Source of the DNA: Hyperoodon ampullatus
Taxonomy: Eukaryota; Chordata; Mammalia; Artiodactyla; Ziphiidae
Assembly: GCA_949752795.1 (NCBI GenBank)
Contig: OX457068.1
Span: forward strand, 62,685,582-62,749,581
Direction of reading: 5' to 3'
Length of the DNA stretch: 64,000 nt
Numbering within the stretch: position 1 is the stretch's first letter; every line of letters starts with the position of its first letter. Made by a program: the position numbers and the translations under genes. Positions 1-12,489 of this stretch are shown here, piece by piece. The notes below the pieces were generated by a model. It worked only from the letters and a program-made list of their open reading frames with translations, had not been told where the DNA came from and searched no databases.

Positions 1-2705
1 GAAAATATGAACAGACCAATCACAGATAATGAAATTGAAACTGTGATTAAAAACCTTCCAACAAACAAAAGTCCATGACCTCATGGCTTCACAGGTGAAT
101 TCTATCAAACATTTAGAGAAGAGCTAACACCCATCCTTCTCAAACTCTTCCAAAAAATTGCAGAGGAAGGAACGCTCCCAAACTCATTCTATCAGGCCAC
201 CATCACCCTGATACCAAAACCAGACAAAGATACTACAAAAAAAGAAAATTACAGACCAATATCACTGATGAATATAGATGCAAAAATCCTCAACAAAATA
301 CTAGCACACAGAATCCAACAACACATTAAAAGGATCATACACCATGATCAAGTGGGATTTATCCCAGGGATGCAAGGATTCTTCAATATACACAAATCAA
401 TTAATGTGATACACCATATTAACAAACTGAAGAATGAAAACCATACGATCATCTCAATAGATGCAGAAAAAGCTTTTGACAAAATTCAACACCCATTTAT
501 GATAAAATCTCTCCAGAAAGTGGGCACACAGGGAACCTACCTCAACATAATAAAGGCCATATATGACAAACCCACAGCAAATATCATTCTTAATGGTGAA
601 AAACTGAAAGCATTTCCTCTAAGATCAGGAACAAGACAAGGATGTCCACTCTCACCACTATTATTCAACATAGTTTTGGAAATCCTAGCCATAGCAATCA
701 GAGAAGAAATAGAAATAAAAGGAATACAAATTGGAAAAGAAGAAGTAAAACTGTCACTGTTTGCAGATGACATGATACTATACGTACAGAATCCTAAAAA
801 TGCCACCAGAAAACTACTAGAGCTAATCAATGAATTTGGTAAAGTAGCAGGATACAAAACGCACAGAAATCTCTTTCATTCCTATACATTAATGATAAAA
901 AATCTGAAAGAGAAATTAAGGAAACACTCCCATTTACCATTGCAACAAAAAGAATTAAATACCTAGGAATAAACCTACCTAAGGAGATAAAAGACCTGTA
1001 TGCAGAAAGCTATAAGACACTGATGAAAGAAATTAAAGATGATACCAACAGATGGAGAGATATACCATGTTCTTGGATTGGAAGAATCAATATTGTGAAA
1101 ATGACTATACTACCCAAAGCAATCTACAGATTCAATGCAATCCCTATCAAATTACCAATGGCATTTTTTACGGAACTAGAACAAAAAATCTTAAAATTTG
1201 TATGGAGGCACAGAAGACCCCAAATAGCCAAAGCAGTCTTGAGGGAAAAAAACGGAGCTGGAGGAATCAGACTCCCTGACTTCAGACTATACTACAAAGC
1301 TATAGTAATCAAGACAATATGGTACTGGCACAAAAACAGAAACACAGATCAATGGAACAAGACAGAAAGCCCAGAGATATACCCACGCACTTATGGTCAA
1401 CTAATCTATGACAAAGGAGGCAAGGATATACAATGGAGAAAAGACAGTCTCTTCAATAAGTGGTGCTGGGAAAACTGGACAGCTACATGGAAAAGAATGA
1501 AATTAGAACACTCCCTAACACCATACACAAAAATAAACTCAAGATGGATTCGAGACCTAAATGTAAGACTGGACACTATAAAACTCTTAGAGGAAAACAT
1601 AGGAAGAACATTCTTTGACATAAATCACAGCAAGATCTTTTTTGATCCACCTCCTACAGTAATGGAAATAAAAACAAAAATAAACAAATGGGACCTAATG
1701 AAATTTCAAAGCTTTTGCACAGCAAAGGAAACCATAAACAAGATGAAAAGACAACCCTCAGAATGGGAGAAAATAGTTGCAAACGAATCAACGGACAACG
1801 GATTAATCTCCAAAATATATAAAGAGTTCATGCAGCTCAATATTAAAGAAACAAACAACCCAATGCAAAAATGGGCTGAAGACCTAAATAGACATTTCTC
1901 CAAAGAAGACATACAGATGGCCAAGAAGCACATGAAAAGCTGCTCAACATCACTAATTACTAGAGAAATGCAAATCAAAACTACAATGAGGTATCACCTC
2001 ACACCAGTTAGAATGGGCATCATCAGAAAATCTACAAACAACCAATGCTGGAGAGGGTGTGGAGAAAAGGGAACACTCTTGCACTGTTGGTGGGAATGTA
2101 AAGTGATACAGCCACTATGGAGAACAGTATGGAGGTTCCTAAAAAAACTAAAAATAGAATTACCATATGATCCAGCAATCCCACTACTGGGCATATACCC
2201 ATAAAGAGGAAACCATAATTCAAAAAGACACATACACCCCAATGTTCATTGCAGCACTATTTACAATAGCCACGTCATGGAATCAACTTAAATGCCCATT
2301 GACAGATGAATGGATAAAGAAGTTGTGGTACATATACAGAATGGAATATTACTCAGCCATAAAAAAGAATGAAATTGGGTCATTTGTTGAGACGTGGATG
2401 GATCTAGAGACTGTCATACAGAGTGAAGTATGTCAGAAAGAGAAAAACAAATATCGTATACTAATGCACGTTTGTGGAACCTAGAAAAATGTTACAGATG
2501 AACCAGTTTGCAGGGCACAAGTTGAGACACAGATGTAGAGAACAAACATATGGACACCAAGGGGTGAAAGCCGCGGGGGTGTGGGGATGGTGGGTGGTGT
2601 GATGAATTGGGTGATTGGGATTGACATGGATACACTGATGTGTATAAAACTGATGACTAATAAGAACCTGCTCTATAAAAAAATAAATAAAATTAAATTT
2701 AAAAA
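1..2705 (+). mobile_element. L1 retrotransposon, ORF2 part plus 3' tail (defective)
   Basis: Sense L1 entering from the left edge. ORF2 reverse transcriptase sequence is recognisable: [28 protein letters not shown], the catalytic FADD box near 763-774, then [20 protein letters not shown] and the Cys/His-rich end ([18 protein letters not shown]). It cannot encode an active enzyme: there is a TGA at 76-78, a frame change around 860-905 and another near 2200. The 3'UTR and an A-rich tail end near 2705. Confidence 0.95.
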
Positions 2706-2796
2706 AAAGAAAAAAGAAAGTCCAGGAAGGATAAGAATGGAAGTCTAATCATAATATACTACTTAGCTTTAAACTAAACAATTTTTATATGCTGTG

Positions 2797-2924
2797 GGAA
2801 TTCCCTGGTTGTCCAGTGGTTAGGACTCCATGCTTTCACTGCTGAGGGCCAGGGTTCAATCCCTGGTGGGGGGAACTAAGATCCCACAAGCTGTGCGGCC
2901 AAAAAACAAACAAACAAAATAAAG
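2797..2924 (+). mobile_element. CHR SINE, short form
   Basis: The tRNA-like head GGAATTCCCTGGTTGTCCAG is followed by an A-rich tail. Target-site duplications about CAATTTTTATATGCTGTG (left) and CAATTTTTACATGCTGTG (right) flank it, differing at one base. Confidence 0.9.
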
Positions 2925-4439
2925 CAATTTTTACATGCTGTGACAACATAAATAATGTTTATATTGTTTTTTATTATAAGCCTTTTGGAAACATCTGGAT
3001 ATTTAAAGAATGTGCTTGCATCATCTAGATTTTTTTAAGGCTTGTTAACAAACTTTTGTTTCCTTTCTACTTGTTCAGATTTTGTTTTATATATTTCAAT
3101 AAGAATTTCTTATTTTCCTTAGAAGGTAGGTCCCATGCCTCTTATTAAATTTTAAAGAAGTTAAAATGAGAAAAAAGGATTTTGATAATTATTTTAAAGA
3201 TAGACCCCAGTGGCTGCTCTAGGAAGAATGAACGCAATCGTCAATGACTTTACCTTGCATTTTGCCACCAGGCAGGACAATAGCCCTCCTGGTGTGTTTC
3301 TAGGGACTGGTTTCCAAGGGAGAGGATTAAAAAAGGAAAGCAACAGCCTATACATTGTATAAAATAGCACATGGGGTGAGCATGAAGGGTCTGTGTGATA
3401 ACCTGTTTTCTTCTTTGTTTATTTAAGAAAAAAAAGCACCCTCCCATACTGTATAGAGAAAAGTCAAGGAGCAAAGCCAGATGCAGCACCAGCTCAAGCT
3501 CTGGTAATACCCAGAATGACCAGATTCCAAAGTGGCCAGAGGTTTGAAGCAGAGGGACAGTCCTGGGTGGCCAGGGGCAATGAGCAAGCTCCTTCCCCTG
3601 GTCACTCACCAGGCAGAGCAGAGAGGCTGCACCCACTGCAGGTGTTGGGGTGGGAAGAGTGCAGGACAGACAGTAGGAAGCTGGTCTGGGCCAAGAGCCG
3701 TGAGAATCAGGACGACTAGGTCAAAATAAGGGTCTAGAGGACATAGAGGGTCAGGCTGGGCCTCACACCCTTGTGAGGAATGTGGGACTCTCCTGTGGCA
3801 GGACATCTTGCTCTTCTGGAGCAGGTTCTACAGTCACCTGTTCATGGCCACATGGATCACAGGCCAAAGGCTGGGACTTTCCCTCTGCGGCCTCCTTCCT
3901 TGGAGCCCTGGAAACCACTTCCATGGTCCCCGTCTTACTCCAACAAGGTACCACCAACATTAACCAGAATAAATAACAGCACCGCTTAACCACATGACTG
4001 CTGGGAGGGAAAGAGCACACAGGCGTTGTGTCCGAGTCAGGCAAACTTGGTTGGGGACTATCCCAGTTTTAAAGAACATTTGAGTATTCCCTTTTCAAAC
4101 AAATCCACCGAAAGGTTCCTTTAACTAAACTCTCCATGGGGCATTTGAATAAGATTATTTGTAAAGTATGTGCTGACTTATACCTTTTCAGGAACATCTA
4201 CCTAATTTAACCATGGGTCTCTCAACTTTCGTGGAACATTCCTCTCCTGGGCCTGTGATGGCTCCTGTGAGGGTTGAATCCCTACATCTCTGCCTCTCTT
4301 TCTCTGACCCCTCTCTCTTCCTACCAAAATACAGGTAGTCACCAAGAGTGCTTCTCTGGGGACCTCTTGTCTCTTGATTCTTTCTTCTCGAGTAACTGTC
4401 ACCCATTTCCTTTGTCACCTCTGTGCTGATAATAGTTGG

Positions 4440-4640
4440 CAATCACAAGTGCTCACTACACGCCAGGCATGTACTAAACTCTGATTTAATACTCACAACA
4501 GTCCTAGAGCGTAGACATTGGTATTGTCCTCATTTTTCTACATGGAAAAACTGAGTGTGGGAGTTGAAGTAATCTGCCCAAGCCCACCCAGCTACAAGGG
4601 GCAGACCTGGGATTCAAACCTGGCCAGGCCACCTCATAGC
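4440..4640 (-). repeat. MIR SINE, antisense
   Basis: Antisense MIR core: CTCATTTTTCTACATGGAAA, then a GGGATTCAAACCTGG-type box. Confidence 0.7.
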
Positions 4641-5849
4641 CTCTGCTGATGACCCTTCTGCACGTTATGCTGTTCCGTGCACTCTCTTGCTTGGACACCC
4701 TTTCCAAGGTGCTGGGGCCATCTCCACCAGCCCCTCAAACCCAGAATGTTGACATCAGAGCACACTCACTGACGTGTTTGTACTGGTTGTTAAAATATTA
4801 AAATACCCCCAAACCTTGCTGTCTGGCACCCTGTTCCTTCCCCAAGACCTCCCCACATCCAGCAACCCTGGCATGGTCCTGGGGGGTGGAGACCGGGTGG
4901 TGGGGTTCAGGATGCTCCTGGCCTGCCTATTGTCAATACCGCTTCTGCTTTTTCTTCCTTCCCTCCCCACAAACCAGTTCCTCATCTGACTTATTTCTGG
5001 CGTCCACACCTCATTTTCCTGTTCACCTTACACAGAGCTTCCTTCAAGCTCTCCTTCCCTCTCTCCTACTGTCCAGCTTCAATTGGTGACCCTGTCCTGT
5101 GGCTCTGACTTCTTGTACCCTCTGCCATTCCTCCCATCTGTCTCCTCCTGTCTCTTCCCTATGATTTCCATCCTGGAACAGACCCTTTCTACCCCTGGCC
5201 CAGTTTTCTTCACTCCTGCTAGACTCTCCCATCCCCTGACCCCTTTGCCCTCTACATCCCAGAGGACAGGCATTCAAGACCAAAGCCCGCCCTCCCTGCC
5301 GGCTTCCTAATGAGGAATCTACCTTCAACCCAAGAGTACGGTCTTAACCCCTGCAAATGCCACCTCTATACAGAGAAGGTATTTTCTTAAATATTTAGTA
5401 AATTCACTCAACTGATACCCACCTTGTTTCCAAAGTTTTCTACCTTATGTAATCACAACCTTCTTGTCCTTGAAGCATGAAAGTTATTGCCATCCCCTCA
5501 GTGATAGCAACAGCCTTGCTCCCCGCCCCCACCCCTGAGAGTGTGAGAGCATCGCACGCAGCCCCTGAGGTCTCCAACGGCTTCCCTTCTGCTCCTTTTC
5601 TCCCAAATCCAGGCTGACTGTCCCATCTGCCTGATTCCTGAGCATCCACATGCAAAGCACCATCGCAGTTCTGGGGGCTCAGTGGATGGTGGGAGCCAGT
5701 GCAAACCTCCCAGGAGCTCATGGTTGGAGCTGAAGGAGAAAGATATCCACATGAAGAGTCAAATGATGTCCCAGCATCTACCTCTGGCAGTGCCAAAGGG
5801 ACACTCTAGCTGAGCACCAGCCTCGTTGAAGGCATTCCCTGAGCGTTTG

Positions 5850-6045
5850 GTCTATGCAGAGTCCTGCTCCGCTATTTAATAGCTCTACAAACTTGGGGAA
5901 TGTTGCTTAACCCGTCTGCCTCTCAGTTTCCTCATCTGTAAAATGGGATACTCAGTAAGGGTAGTTGTGAGATTTAATGAACGGTATGTGTAAAGTGCTT
6001 GCCACAGACTCTATACACAGTAATATTAGCTATTACTGTTTTTAT
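5850..6045 (+). repeat. MIR SINE, sense
   Basis: Sense MIR core with CAGTTTCCTCATCTGTAAAA and TGGG, then GTAAAGTGCTTGCCACAG and the usual TTAGCTATTA end. Confidence 0.85.
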
Positions 6046-7099
6046 TATTTGACATAAAGTATAGGAAATTAGAGGTGGAAGATATCTTTGCAAACTATCT
6101 CTCAGGATCTCCTATCTTCTGAAAGTAAAAGCTCAGAGGGAAAAAAAAGAAAGTAAAACCCCAGCAATTTCTCTGCCTTGGACCTTCACCCTACCTCTAA
6201 CTCCCAACACAGATCTCACGTCTCCTCCCTCCCCTAACCACTCCTGCAAGTCTGTACTGGGAGCGGCTGGGGGGCTGCCTTCCTATGGCCTGGGAGACCT
6301 CTGAGGATGGAGGCCGCAGCTCTGACCCCACTACATGCCCCGTCAGCCTTACAGATCCACTGTACTCATTCAACCACTATTTGCTGAGAACCTACTGGCA
6401 TCAGCCTGTGCAAGGGGCAGTGGCATTGAAAGCCAGCACAATAACTGTCCACAAGGTGCTCACATGCTTGTAGGCACCCAAATTCAAAACCATAAACTGA
6501 CAAATGCTATGAAGGAACAGAACATGTGCTATCGGGTGCAGTCAGGAAAGGCTTCCCTGAAGAGAAGACACTGGGCAGAGATCTGAAAACTGAGTGTTAC
6601 ACTTTGAGGGGAAGAAAGGCAGGTCTCTGTACCCTGCTTTTTCCCACAATGCCTGTCATGGGACCCAGAAGTCCTTTATTCTACCCAAAGAACTCCCAGG
6701 CCTCCTCAAGGGGACAGCTGCGAGGTTGTTCACCTTCTCTGTGAAGCTGCGGGGGGGTGGGGGGGGTGCGGGCGGTGAGCTGCACCCTACAGGTGGGCAG
6801 TGCCCCAGGAGAACCTCAAAAACTCCAGGAAAAGGGACTTCACAAAGCAGGGTCTAAACTGTGTCCCGGGGGTTACAGGGCCAGGTTTCTCTACCCAGCA
6901 GCTCTCGATAGGGGACAGGAACCTGCTAAGCAGCTATGAGGCTGAATGGGGGACAATCAGGGTCTCAAGTAAGGAGCTGGGGCGGCTTGGCAGCAGTAGG
7001 TCAGTCTGGAGACGTGCTGACTTTCTGCTCCTGCCTTAAAGGGATGAGGGCGGTTCCTCCGAATGAGGGGGTACAGACCCTTGAGGGGCACCTGCGGAG

Positions 7100-8260
7100 T
7101 CAGATGACGGGGGGAAGAGGACTGGACAGAGGGAGAGGGGCAGGCAGAACTGCTGCCTCCTGGTTGGGCCGGTCCTCGGGCTCAGATGTCCCCACCAGCT
7201 CGCAGGGTCTCACACACGCACCGACCTCCCCCTGGGCGGGGCAAAGGCAGGGAGAGGCTCAGGAAGCGGAGCTGCGGAACCCGGCAAAGCTTCTGCTAGA
7301 GAACGCCTCTAGGGTCGTCTGCCGGGCCGAGCCGGGATCTAATGGGGCTCGGACAGGCTGTACGTTTCCGTGGACCTGGAAAAGCCGATCAGCCTGGCTA
7401 AGTTCACCCCACGTTCTGCGCCCCACGTCCCCCCAAATCCGCTCACAGCGCAGCCTCAGGGGCCACCGCCGACTTTCCCCGGACGGGTGACTCCTCCCTT
7501 TGGGTCTCGGTTTCCCCATGAGATGAGGGGGGAATGTCCCGACTCTAAGACTACACCCGTCAGCAGTGTCCGGGGGCGCGGGCGGAGGAGGGAGAGCCTG
7601 GGAACCGGATCCCGGGGACCCGCGGGCGCGCGGCGGGCTGGGGGAAGTGCAGAGAGGGGCCGGCGGCGGTGCCTCCCCTCGCGTTCTGCCCCGGAGCACT
7701 GGGCAGGCGCCCACGGCTCCCCTCGGAGCCCCCGTTCCCGAGCCCGGCGATGGGTCGCTTACCCCGCCGACTTACCCAAAAGTTCCCCTTGAACAGTGAG
7801 CCCGTCATGGCCGGCGCGCGAGGAGAGAAAGCCAGAGCAGGCGCGCTACGACGCGGACTGTCAGGGCCAGCGGCGCGTCCCGCCCCCGAGTCCCACCCCC
7901 GCGCCTGCCCCGCGCAGCCCCGCCCCGCGCCGCTAGCACCAGGCACGCCGCACTCGTCCCGCGCGTAACTGAGGGGCTGGCTGCCCGCGGGTTAGAGCCC
8001 TGCGGCGTCAGGCTTCAGTTAGTCAGCCCTACATTCCCCCTCCTTCGGGAGGCCTTTAAGGATTGGAAGGAACCGGTCCTGTCGCCTCCCCGAATTCGGC
8101 TCCGTTCCTGCCCACAAGCCCCCTCCTCCCTCGACCCAATTCCTCACGGAGAAATCCAGGCTCTGCGCGGTGGTGGAAGGAGCCCCGGATCGGAGGTGGT
8201 CGCGGGGACAGCGCGTCGGCTCTGTGAAGCCTGAGCATTGACAATGCTAGCGGCCGCGTC
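7100..8260 (-). promoter_or_regulatory. PSTPIP2: PSTPIP2 CpG island and promoter
   Basis: The longest GC- and CpG-rich block in the window, densest at 7560-7960, with many GGCGGG and CCCGCCCC boxes. It surrounds PSTPIP2 exon 1. Long open frames inside it on both strands are artefacts of high GC. Confidence 0.75.
7776..7808 (-). CDS. PSTPIP2: PSTPIP2 exon 1, coding part (gene continues beyond the left edge)
   Basis: Eleven codons, MTGSLFKGNFW, followed by a perfect GTAAG donor. This matches the N-terminus of PSTPIP2 as I recall it (human MTRSLFKGNFW), an F-BAR protein that binds membranes and actin regulators and restrains inflammation in macrophages and neutrophils. The ATG at 7808-7806 has G at -3 and lies in a CpG island. 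The next exon must be beyond position 1, so intron 1 exceeds 7.7 kb. Gene order with ATP5F1A agrees with human 18q21. The identification rests on 11 residues, splice donor, CpG context and synteny. Confidence 0.88.
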
Positions 8261-8279
8261 AGGTGTGGGCGCTTCATCT

Positions 8280-9760
8280 AGTCAAGTGCAGGACCCCAGA
8301 GAAGCCCGCCACAGACAGACAAGCACGTTTTAGTCTCAAAGTGATGGAGAGATCACTGATACTGTTTCCCCTTGACTCTAGGTCCCTCAGTGGGGTCCTT
8401 ACAAGGCATCCGGGAACTCAGCTCCTCGCGACCCTTCCTCATCTTAGGACCCAGACCCAATACCCTTTTCCACCAATCCCATTCCAGAAGTAGGAGCCCG
8501 AACTTCCCTCCTCTCCCTCCACTTTCGTAACATAACACACTCATAAACATAACCCAGGGCAAGTCAGACCCATCCGGGCTTTGTAGTAATACGGCACTCT
8601 GGGACAAAGTACTGCCCTGTGCTACATGCCCTGAACCAAAACTGAAGCCCAGAGAGGCTGATTGACTTGACCAAGATCACAGCGTATTTAAGGTATGAAG
8701 AGCTCGGTTACAACTCTTCCCTTCCAAACAGAATCAGAGCCCAGGATAGAGGTCATTCCTGGGACAGATCTATTCAAGGAGGGGAGTATGAAGGTCGAGT
8801 GCCAGCCCAGAACCTCATGCCTGGAGAGGCAAGCTTTGCCTCTGAGCAGGTTCTAGCTTGGTGCAGAGTGAAAGGACAGTTGCTGGGGTGATATGAAGGA
8901 CAGTTGGAAGATTCTGCCTGGTAATACCTAGCCCCCTCCCCTGTGATGAAATCCCACCAGTAGAGTCATCGCAACGATAGAGAGGTGGCCTCCAACCCTG
9001 GGTCACTCCGAGGACATGCATTCATTCATCTTGTTGTTCATGTCTTTGGAAAGCAGTTAGGTTAGAAGGAAGAAAGGGAAGCCTGACAGCATCATAAAGG
9101 GCAGCAGAGGCCACAGAGGGCACCAGGGGCACAGGCTAAACAGCAGGAAGGGTAAGAAATAGTGACAACTAGGGAAATGAAAGATGCTGCAGTGCCACAG
9201 ACAGCATCAAAGCTTTCTCCTGGGAGTTTTGAATATTTTGCAACAAATATTTTAAATACAATTCTAATTTTCATTTTGAACATTTTTTTTTAACATCTCA
9301 CGGTACATTGTACTTGATTTTCATGGCTCAAACCCAGTCCCCTGGATTTTAACTCTCTTCCACCACCCGGTGGCAAGATTGCAAATTGCAAATGGTTGTC
9401 CGCGCTGCCAGAAAATATTCCTCATTCATTCCTCATTTACTAACCTCATCACCTGGACAGGTGTTGGGAGTAAAAAGACAAGTAATATCTGTACTATATC
9501 CAAGGGTCTATAACAATTTGGGGACATTTTACTAACGAAATTAAATAACACTACTACAGCAACAATGGAATGATGAAGTTTAATGATCAATACATTTAAG
9601 ATAAACCACTATTAATGTTTTGGCATCTCTTCCGATAATATACATTTGCATGATTGAGCTCTTACTGTACATAAAATTTTGAGTTTTGCTTTTGTAACTT
9701 AACAAAATTCCATTCGTATTTTCTAAAGTCCTTTAACACACTTTTCCTAACAGAAAGTTT
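8280..9760. other. PSTPIP2-ATP5F1A intergenic, mostly unique
   Basis: A weak antisense MIR core at about 8640-8720 (GAAGCCCAGAGAGGCTGATT). Otherwise no gene or repeat recognised. Confidence 0.6.
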
Positions 9761-9764
9761 GATA

Positions 9765-9972
9765 GGGCTTCCCTGGTGGCGCAGTGGTTGAGAGTCCGCC
9801 TGCCGATGCAGGGGACACGGGTTCGTGCCCCGGTCCGAGAAGATCCCACATGCTGTGAAGCGGCTGGGCCCGTGAGCCATGGCCGCTGAGCCTGCGCGTC
9901 CAGAGCCTGTGCTCCGCAACGGGAGAGGCCACAACAGTGAGAGGTCCGTGTACCGCAAAAAAAAAAAAAAAA
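9765..9972 (+). mobile_element. CHR-1-like SINE
   Basis: About 205-bp form from GGGCTTCCCTGGTGGCGCAG to a TACCGC plus poly(A) end. Target-site duplication AAAGTTTGATA on both sides. Confidence 0.95.
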
Positions 9973-10077
9973 GTTTGATAGCACCTGGTGCTGGCCAACA
10001 AGACAGATACTCTTTCATTTAAAAATTGAAAGTCTCTGTGAAGAGAAATTTGGCCATGTCAAAATTTTACATGCTCT

Positions 10078-10207
10078 TATTTATTTATTTATTTGGGGGC
10101 CACGAGGCTTGCAGGATCTTGCAGGATTGTTCCTGACCAGGAATTGAACCTACACCCTCAGCAGTGAAAGCGCAGAGTCCTAACCACTGGAGTGCCAGGG
10201 AATTCCC
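10078..10207 (-). mobile_element. CHR SINE, short form, antisense
   Basis: Reverse-complement head (AGTGCCAGGGAATTCCC) at the right end and a TTTATT-rich tail at the left. Confidence 0.85.
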
Positions 10208-10799
10208 TAACTGCTCCTGTGTTTTGACCCAACAATTCCATGTTGAAGAATTTACCCTCCAAATATCCTTATGTGTGCCAAGTGAAGTATGTATAGTTAT
10301 TTATAACAGCATGTTATTCTGCCAAAGATTTTAAAGAACTAAATGCCATCAGTGGAGAACTAGCTCAATAGATTGTGATGCAGCTATACAATGAAATCAT
10401 ATTCAAGCATTAAAAAAGTGAGGAAGCTGTGTTTTGATATGGGACAATCAACAGCTATTAAGTGGGGGGAAAAAAAGCAAAACAAACTGCCATTGGATGA
10501 GGAGGAAAAAGAATAGACACGTTTTAAATGGGTTTCTTTGATGGGGGGATGGGGCAGAGAGGGGCACAGGCGGGAAGGAGACCTACTTTTCTTCATGCTC
10601 TCTGGACCTCTGAATTTATACAGTGTGAATTTATTTCAAACCCCCCCAAAATTAAAAAGAAAAATCTTCAGTGTCATTTTTTAACTTTTGTGTAATTTCC
10701 TATCAAGTGGATATACCAATACTTCCTTAGCATTTTATTAATGCTTTTAGAAATATTACTGTGATAAATCTTTCATATAAATTTTTGTTAAAATTCTTC

Positions 10800-11356
10800 A
10801 TAATGGAATGTTCATAGCAGCACTGTTCACAATAGCCAAGATATGGAAACAACCTAAATGTCCATGGACAGATGAATGGATAAAGAAGATGTGGTACACA
10901 TATACAATGGAATATGACTCAGCCATAAAAAAGAATGAAATAAATGCCATTTTCAGCAACATGGATGCAACTAGAGATTATCATACTGAGTGAAATATGT
11001 CAGAAAAAGACAAATATCATATGATATCACTTATATGTGGAATCTAAATGACACAAAGGAACCTATCTACGAAACAGAAACAGACTCATGGATATAGAGA
11101 ACAGACTTGCAGTTGCCAAGGGGGAGGGGTTTGGGGGAGGGATGGAGTGGGAGGTTGGGGCTAGCAGATGTAAGCTGTTATATATGGAATGGATAAACAA
11201 CAAGGTCCTACTGTGTAGCACAGGGAACTATATTCAATATCCTATGATAAACCATAATGGAAAAGAATATTTTAAAAAAGAATGTATATATACGTATAAC
11301 TGAATCACTTTGCTGTACAGCAGAAATCAGCATTGAAAATCAACTATACCTCAAAA
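10800..11356 (+). mobile_element. L1 3' end, 5'-truncated
   Basis: The C-terminus of ORF2 ([20 protein letters not shown]) and the 3'UTR with TATAACTGAATCACTTTGCT. Flanked by imperfect duplications ATTCTTCATA / ATTCCTCATA, a typical truncated insertion. Confidence 0.88.
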
Positions 11357-11399
11357 AAAATTCCTCATAGTTGCATTACAGGTTAAATAATATAAACAT

Positions 11400-12485
11400 T
11401 TTTAAGGTTTTGAAATAAAACTGTCAAATTGTTTTCCAGAAGTTAGGGAGGAAAAGGAGACTTCCCCAGAAGGAAATAGGGATCTTTTCCCTGAAATAGG
11501 ATAAATGGATGGTGAGCGGCAAAAATAACAAATGCCCACTAAAATCACCAATTTTCCTTCACACTTTAAAAAAATCGGTCTGCATTCCTCTTCCTCCTCT
11601 CCACCAATTCCTCTTAGCTGTTCCTTCTTGAAACACTGCTTTCTTCTTGTCTCTGCTCTCCTCACAAAGCCACGTTTCCCTATCACAATTAAGTCCCAAA
11701 TGCCCCTGTGTGGTCAAGACCCTCCCTACCCTGACCTTTCCCACTTCACTCCCCGGCTTCCTCCCCTCTCCTCACCCCAGGCCAGTCAGGCTTTTCTGCC
11801 ATCCCAACTTTGCTCATCTTTTGCAGGCTGCCTGGGTGCTACTCTTCTTTCTGCTCAAGTTCCATCTCAGCACCACTTCCCCACCTTCTCCAGCCCTCAG
11901 TGTCTTCTCACTTCTTGAATTTCTAGAAATTGTCATCCTTGTCACACAAACTAGCCCTTAATGAAGTATAATTTATATCCTTATGTTCTTCTCTAATTTC
12001 TGTTCCTGATAGCTTACCTCCCCAAGAACACTGAAAAGCACCTCAAGATAAGGATATTTTCTCAAGTACTCTCATGGATTAGACAATGATGGAGCCAGCC
12101 AGGGAATTCAATAAGCTCTCTCTGATCATCAACAGCAGAACCAATTTTTACTTCAGTTCCCATAGTCCAATCCCTCCCTTCCAGGAGACGGGAGCAAACC
12201 TGGCCAAGGAGGTAAAGCCAGGATCTGAGGACCAGGACCTGGCCAAGCAGAGGCCATGGCACAAAAGCACCAGAGGGCAGGAGTAAGCTGTGTTGTTAGG
12301 TCTGCCAAGTCAATGTCAAAAGCAGAGAGGATGGATTTCGTCACTTAGAAGCTGAGTAGATTGAGGAATGGAACAGAGGGTCAGAACAGGACAGGAATAG
12401 AATACAAAGGGAAAACTTCCAGGAGGAGACTTCAGTGCCCAAGGGCTACTAGCTGCATGGATCAAAGCAAGGGTTAGGGTGAATA
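11400..12485. other. Intergenic sequence, nothing recognised
   Basis: Pyrimidine-rich at 11580-11920. No gene, RNA or repeat family identified. Confidence 0.5.
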
Positions 12486-12489
12486 CCAT

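Larger units (their letters stand above)
2930..7100. other. PSTPIP2 intron 1, mostly unique sequence
   Basis: No exon, RNA gene or young repeat recognised apart from the MIR copies listed separately. Pyrimidine-rich at 4900-5300. Open frames here are short and do not resemble known proteins. Confidence 0.6.

Noticed and set aside
7260..7970. Long open frames on both strands in the 7.3-8.0 kb block
   Set aside because: Stop codons are rare in this CpG island. No protein family is recognisable beyond PSTPIP2 exon 1.
9765..9850. tRNA-like heads with A- and B-box character
   Set aside because: They are the heads of CHR SINEs with tails and target duplications; no intact cloverleaf tRNA gene was seen.
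9765..9972. Recurring open frames of 60-120 codons (beginning like [17 protein letters not shown] or reading [20 protein letters not shown]) at many places
   Set aside because: They are translations of CHR-1-like SINEs in either orientation; the same peptide recurs at each copy. Not genes.
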